A DNA stretch of 64,000 nt from Bedellia somnulentella (lineage: Eukaryota; Arthropoda; Insecta; Lepidoptera; Bedelliidae), in contig OY755190.1 of assembly GCA_963576735.1 (NCBI GenBank), positions 3,031,695 to 3,095,694 of the forward strand. Direction: 5' to 3'. The translations under genes were made by a program, and so were the position numbers. Shown piece by piece: positions 59,268 to 64,000 of the stretch (positions are counted from its first letter, which is position 1; each line of letters opens with the position of its first letter). The notes beneath the pieces were generated by a model that saw only the letters and a list, made by a program, of their open reading frames with translations, did not search any database and was not told the DNA's origin.

Positions 59268-60721
59268 ACTCTCATATTTCAAAATTGTTTGTCTCAAGGT
59301 ATATTCCCCGAGTCATTAAAAAAAGCTGTGGTTATTCCGATTTATAAATCGGGGGATAAAAACCAACCAAATAATTACAGACCGATTTCTCTTCTTCCCA
59401 CTTTCTCTAAAATTTTGGAAAAAATAATGAACAGTAGGTTAATAAAATATTTAGATGAAATATCCTTTCTCTCAAGTTGCCAGTTTGGTTTCCGTAAAAA
59501 GTTATCACTTGATGACGCAGTCCATTGCCTTACAAATGAAATTGTGCAAAATTTGGACAAAGGTATGCATGTTATAGGGATTTTTCTCGACCTCAAAAAA
59601 GCCTTTGATACAATTTCAATTCCAATTTTATTGCAAAAATTAGAAAATATCGGCATTCGGGATACTCAGTTAAAATTATTTGAAAGTTATCTTAGTAATA
59701 GACTTCAGTGCCTAAAAATTGGAGACAATTATAGCACATTTTTAAAAAACCACCCCTTTGGCGTCCCTCAGGGTAGTATCTTAGGACCCAGCCTATTTTT
59801 GATTTATATTAATGAGCTATGTAATCTCCAACTTAATAACGGCACCATAGTTTCATATGCAGATGACACAGCCTTACTTTTTTCTGCAAAAACAATAGAC
59901 GAAGCTTATAAATTCGCTCAATCTGGCTTTAGTATTGTGAATGACTGGCTTTTTAATAATTTTCTGTCCTTGAATACTGATAAAACTATGTATATGATTT
60001 TCGCAAGGAACACTTCTACACCATTACTCAATAACACCCCGCTTTATGCACATCACCGCACTTGCACTGATAGCGCACCATGCCTATGCTCAACTATCTC
60101 CAAAGCAATGAACATCAAATATCTTGGAATTACTCTCGACGTTACTTTAACTTTTAAGGTCCATATTAATGCACTCTGTAATAGAATTAGAAAACTTATA
60201 GTAATATTTAAAAAGTTGAGACACATATGTGACAACGCTTTAATAAAGCAAATCTATCAAGCGCTTGGTCAATCCTTACTGACTTATTGCATAAAATCTT
60301 GGGGAGGTGCTGGCATAACCACTATGTTAAAACTGGAACGAGCTCAAAGAGCGCTACTTAAAGTAGCTACTGCGCGCCCTTTCTATTTCCCTACTACCGA
60401 ACTATATAAACAATGCAAAGTGCTAACTGTGCGCCAGCTCTTTATTCTATTCACTGTTCTAAAACAGCATGCTAGCTTATACTTCAACCCTTATACACTA
60501 AATAGGAGGCGAAAGGATATAGTATGTTTGAATACCTATAGTGCAAAATTTTCCATTACAAATAGATTCTTTATATTTTAGGACCATACTTATATAATAA
60601 AATTAATAGATTACTAGAATTATATAACTCAAACAACTTTGAATGCAACAAAAAACTTCAATCGTGGCTATTAAATCTTACATACACGGAATCAGAGGAA
60701 TTGCTTAATATAATAAGTTAA
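59268..60721 (+). pseudogene. 5'-truncated LINE reverse transcriptase (Jockey/CR1-type)
   Basis: The frame is open to 60581 and shows the RT blocks in order: AVVIPIYKSGDKNQPNNYRP, QFGFRKKLSLDDAV, GIFLDLKKAFDTI, FGVPQGSILGPSLFLIYINE, and the catalytic YADD at 59856-59867. It continues with NIKYLGITLD and the thumb region to RPFYFPTTELY. A one-base shift near 60581 moves the last part (GPYLYNKINRLLELY) to another frame, ending at TAA 60721. Endonuclease and ORF1 are missing, as in a normal 5'-truncated insertion. The ATG at 59244 belongs to the flanking repeat and is not the real start. Confidence 0.9.
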
Positions 60722-61001
60722 TATAAGATGTTTTTATTTATTTTTTTATCATAATAATACAATTAGTTAGATACAATCGATTTCTGATAATAATTTATAC
60801 ACTACTTACCAATACCATTATATGAAAACTGATAGTTTAAGCCTTTTTTGTTTATTGTTGCCTGAAATACAGGTAAATTACCTAGCTCAGGAACAGGAAA
60901 ATGTTATATTTTGTACTTTAAATAATTAACTAGGTTAAGACGAATATTATGTACTTTTGAAAACTGAATAAATTTTTTTTTTTTTTTTTAAAGTAACTTC
61001 T
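60722..61001 (+). other. LINE 3' UTR
   Basis: AT-rich sequence after the RT stop, ending in aataaa followed by a run of about 16 T, where repeat X resumes (agtaacttctaatttcac). An A-rich tail would be expected, so the T run is unusual. Confidence 0.6.
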
Positions 61002-61165
61002 AATTTCACTTAATAATATTAAATAGTTACAGGTGTAAACTGAAAATTATATACATACATATACTCACGGCTATAAATCCCTTAACGGGATAGCCAGAGC
61101 TTTGGAATGAGAAATTCCACAGCCACTTTTGGAAGTTGATTTAGGAAAAGATGGTAATAATATAT
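61002..61165 (+). repeat. Repeat X last piece with attached family A copy
   Basis: agtaacttctaatttcact to about 61049 matches the reverse complement of about 16541-16598. From 61050 a minus-strand family A copy follows, as in the other copy of the composite. It is truncated at about 61165. Confidence 0.8.
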
Positions 61166-61396
61166 GATATATGATTGATTGATGATTTAATATATGATTT
61201 TTTTTTTGGGGGTAGATGTAAGAAATGAAACAGTGCTCTCTTGATAAAAATTTAATATTTAATTGATTTGTACATAAAAGTGATTAAATTAATGTTCTAA
61301 AGTCACTTAGTGAACTAACACTTGCCAGCAATTATTATCTATAAGGAGCCATCAGGTTTAAGAAACTAACCTTAAAAAACTACACTGTCCTGCACA

Positions 61397-62140
61397 ATGG
61401 AGGCCAAGTTAATCCAAGACTCGCTGGATGGTATGAAGGATGCACTCAATAAGCAGATGGCAGCCTTTGAAGATAAGCTGCATCATTCTAGTGCACCTGA
61501 AGCTTCTGTCGCTGGTATCTCCGCAGAATTTGTTGCATTCCGCCTGTTTGTAACCCAGACGATATCCTGTCTCCAGAAGCAGATAGAGATGCTAGCCCAC
61601 GAGACAGACCAATTGGAGATGCGAAGCAGGCGCAAAATCCATCTCATTCATGGTGTGGCTGAGACCAAAGATGAAGACACAACTGCGCTCGCTACAAAGT
61701 TGGTCACTGAGAAGCTCTGTGTTACTAGTTTTGTTTCCACTGACATTAGCCGCTGTAAACGTATGGGGCGCTCTATAGGCAATCGAACTAGACCTATATT
61801 GCTCAAGTTTAGAGACCTGGCTGTTCGGGATCAGGCATGGTCTTCCAAAACAAGACTTAAGGGTACTGGAGTCACATTATCAGAGTTCCTGACTAAACGG
61901 CGACACGATGCCTTCATTGCAGCGCGGGAGAAGTTTGGAGTGACGCAATGCTGGACCCGCGAAGGGTTTGTTCATATTTTGGCACCGGATGGATCGCGGC
62001 ATCGTGTAATTACTGTTGCTGAGTTGAGAAAAGTTCCGAGCGCTCCTGCACCCGTTGTTTCCAATGCAGGCACTTCTAATTTACCTCCGAAACCCCAGAA
62101 GACGAAGACAACCAGGCCCGTACGCGCAGCAAAGAAGTAA
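61397..62140 (+). CDS. LINE ORF1 protein, 247 aa, intact
   Basis: ATG at 61397, TAA at 62138-62140. The first 95 residues are rich in charged and heptad-like leucines (coiled-coil region, KQIEMLAHETDQLEMRSRRK). They are followed by an RRM-like and C-terminal domain with FVSTDISRCKRMG, RTRPILLKFRDLAVRD and TLSEFLTKRRHDAFIAAREK. This is the layout of LINE ORF1 proteins, which coat element RNA as a trimer and act as nucleic-acid chaperones. A lysine-rich tail (KPQKTKTTRPVRAAKK) suits RNA binding. It precedes an endonuclease frame, so the two are ORF1 and ORF2 of one element. No break is seen. Confidence 0.85.
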   Translation: MEAKLIQDSLDGMKDALNKQMAAFEDKLHHSSAPEASVAGISAEFVAFRLFVTQTISCLQKQIEMLAHETDQLEMRSRRKIHLIHGVAETKDEDTTALATKLVTEKLCVTSFVSTDISRCKRMGRSIGNRTRPILLKFRDLAVRDQAWSSKTRLKGTGVTLSEFLTKRRHDAFIAAREKFGVTQCWTREGFVHILAPDGSRHRVITVAELRKVPSAPAPVVSNAGTSNLPPKPQKTKTTRPVRAAKK

Positions 62141-62797
62141 CAGTAATCTATATTGTATGTTTTTCATAAGTAGGCTAAAACATCCCTATTTTTTCTGTTT
62201 TTAGTATAAATTGCTCCACATTCTTCTTATTTAAATGTAACGTTTTAATCACATAAATTACTACTTTAAGGTGATTTGTACAACACAATTTCATTGCAGG
62301 GTAAATGGTAAACTTTTTCTTTTCATTTTTCGATGTATAATTTTTGACAATAACAACCTCAGTTTTTTTTTTCTTCTCTTTTATGTTTAATGAACAGGCA
62401 AAGGTTTTTTTAACCATGCAGCCAATTTTTGGATTGTGGCTTCTTTCATATTAGTTTAATAATTTCGCCAATGTGTGTTACAAATTACCTTGTAAATTAT
62501 TGCGTTTTATGTACTTACATATTGGAGCCAAATTAACTTTTTTTTAATGTTCCTTATTTTCGAGGTTTTTTAAATTGCTTACATTCTTGGAACTATTTAT
62601 ATAATGTACTTGTAATAGCTTTTCATCCACCCAGCTGGCAAGTGGTGGTTCATTGTTTGTATTTTTTGGTATACAAACCTATAAGTTTTTTAATTAGTAT
62701 TGATAACTATTTATTATTATAAATATATATATATATATCTCGTATTTATTCATTATATATTAAAATACACACTTAATTTTTATAGTCTATAATAATT
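62141..62797 (+). other. Spacer between LINE ORF1 and ORF2
   Basis: 657 bp of AT-rich sequence with an (AT)n run near 62724. This is long for an inter-ORF gap. No third ORF is supported; the minus-strand 80-aa frame is low-complexity. Confidence 0.6.
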
Positions 62798-64000
62798 ATG
62801 CAACAAAACCCGAGTGATGATGATACGAGTGATGTTTACCAATCCTTCTCTTCCTCTGACGACGACTTGGACAGTAGCGGCAGCTTTTACAGTGTTCCCT
62901 CACTAGCTGAAACGATACATGCCCATTTCTCTCCACTTCATACAAATTTTAATATTATTCATATTAACGCTCAAAGCATACCAGCTCACTTTCCCGATAT
63001 GTTGTCTTCATTCAATAGTAACAGTATTCACGCAATTCTTGTTTCTGAATCTTGGCTCAAACCATGTCTTCCCTCAGCTTCATACTCTTTACCAGGTTTT
63101 CAGCTAATAAGAAACGATCGTGTAAACGGCCGTGGTGGCGGAGTTGCTATCTTTCTCCGGGCCCATATTCCATATTCAGTTATCAGCACCTCAACCCAAC
63201 CCCCGCCATCAAATGCCGGTGAACACCTTTTCTTAGAATTAGTCTTAGGACACAATAAGGTTTTATTGGGTGTCTACTATAGTCCGTCACTTCAATTAAA
63301 TTTTTTTCCTTCTTTTGAGAAGATCTTAGAAGATCTCACCCCCTCTTACGATCACTCAATTATTATGGGTGACTTCAATACCTGCCTCTTAAAAGGTGAT
63401 TCGCGTTCTAAATCCCTAACTTCGATATTCCATGGCAGTAATTTTCATATATTACCCCTTAATGCCACTCATAACTTACCAAATTGCACGCCATCTCTTC
63501 TCGACCTTATAGCGGTCTCCTCCCCTAACCACGTGGCTCTGCATGGCCAAACTGCTGCAGATGCTTTTTCTCATCACGATCTAATATTCTTGTCCTATAA
63601 AGTCCGGCCCCCTAAAAATAAGTCTAAAATTCTTCTGCAGCGCAGTTTTGGTAGTATAGATCTGGATAAGCTGAGACATGATGCTTCTAATATTGACTGG
63701 ATGACATGTACCACAGCGGCTACTATCGATGAACAAGTCAACACTTTTAATACAAAACTTACGGCACTGTACGATATTCACGCTCCCGTTAAATCAGTTA
63801 AAATGAAGCATTTTCCGGCACCATGGCTCACAGACGAAATTAGGGATCTATTGATGAAAAAAGAACGAGCCAAGTCAAAGTTTAAGTCGCGACCATCAGA
63901 TCTAAACAAGGAAAAGTATGTGTCGATTCGGAATCACTGCAATAAGGTGTGTAGGGATGGACAGCGAAACCACATCCACGAATCCGTTGAAAATGGCGAT
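62798..64000 (+). CDS. LINE ORF2, endonuclease part (runs off the window)
   Basis: The frame is open for 401 codons from ATG 62798 to the window edge. After an acidic, serine-rich start (DDDDTSDVYQSFSSSDDD) comes an apurinic-type endonuclease domain: NIIHINAQSIPAHF, ILVSESWL with the catalytic Glu, GRGGGVAIFLRAH, LLGVYYSP, IIMGDFNT, SLLDLIAV and FSHHDLIFL. This domain nicks target DNA to prime reverse transcription. The linker after it (APWLTDEIRDLLMKKERAKS) leads to the RT, which lies beyond 64000. Intact as far as visible. The family looks Jockey/CR1-like. Confidence 0.92.
   Translation, partial: MQQNPSDDDTSDVYQSFSSSDDDLDSSGSFYSVPSLAETIHAHFSPLHTNFNIIHINAQSIPAHFPDMLSSFNSNSIHAILVSESWLKPCLPSASYSLPGFQLIRNDRVNGRGGGVAIFLRAHIPYSVISTSTQPPPSNAGEHLFLELVLGHNKVLLGVYYSPSLQLNFFPSFEKILEDLTPSYDHSIIMGDFNTCLLKGDSRSKSLTSIFHGSNFHILPLNATHNLPNCTPSLLDLIAVSSPNHVALHGQTAADAFSHHDLIFLSYKVRPPKNKSKILLQRSFGSIDLDKLRHDASNIDWMTCTTAATIDEQVNTFNTKLTALYDIHAPVKSVKMKHFPAPWLTDEIRDLLMKKERAKSKFKSRPSDLNKEKYVSIRNHCNKVCRDGQRNHIHESVENGD

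Overview
This is AT-rich, intron-rich insect nuclear DNA, most likely from a moth or butterfly (Lepidoptera). Two conserved animal genes can be rebuilt exon by exon. They are surrounded and filled by transposable elements: tRNA-derived SINEs, (TATG)n-tailed SINE-like repeats, mariner elements, MITEs, a P-like element, Jockey/CR1-type LINEs and a retrovirus-like LTR element. No bacterial, plasmid or CRISPR features are present. The lepidopteran assignment is an inference from the repeat types and the protein sequences.

Genes. On the minus strand, 2359-5976 holds a complete three-exon unc-119 (213 aa), a carrier of lipid-modified proteins. On the plus strand, 8641-47538 holds a complete eight-exon class I phosphatidylinositol transfer protein, vibrator/PITP (272 aa). 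Its 23-kb intron 3 and large introns 4 and 5 make up most of the window. The two genes are divergent, with about 2.7 kb between their start codons.

Non-coding RNA. Introns 3, 4, 5, 6 and 7 of vib each carry one copy of the same 119-nt sequence. Every copy has the two-hairpin, H-box (ACAATA) and ACA layout of a box H/ACA snoRNA. No copy has an indel, and several base changes keep the stems paired. This is the strongest unlabelled signal in the window.

Mobile elements, left to right. A mariner with a broken transposase lies at 12946-14216. A 6.9-kb fold-back element (26305-33202) has 9-bp target duplications and is made of 35 units of about 183 bp: 12 in one orientation, then 23 in the other. 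It split a tRNA-SINE. A degenerate LTR element with a gag-like zinc knuckle and an F-type envelope frame (35503-39991) is interrupted inside its envelope frame by a mariner with an intact 350-aa transposase (38308-39598). A decayed P-element-like transposase (about 55.5-58.0 kb) and a 5'-truncated LINE (59.3-60.7 kb) both sit inside an older dispersed repeat, and a related copy at 16.3-17.2 kb serves as the empty site. The window ends in a LINE with an intact ORF1 and an ORF2 that is open to the edge.

The cellular theme is lipid handling: unc-119 binds acyl groups on proteins and vib moves phosphatidylinositol. Apart from adjacency, nothing in the sequence shows that they are co-regulated.
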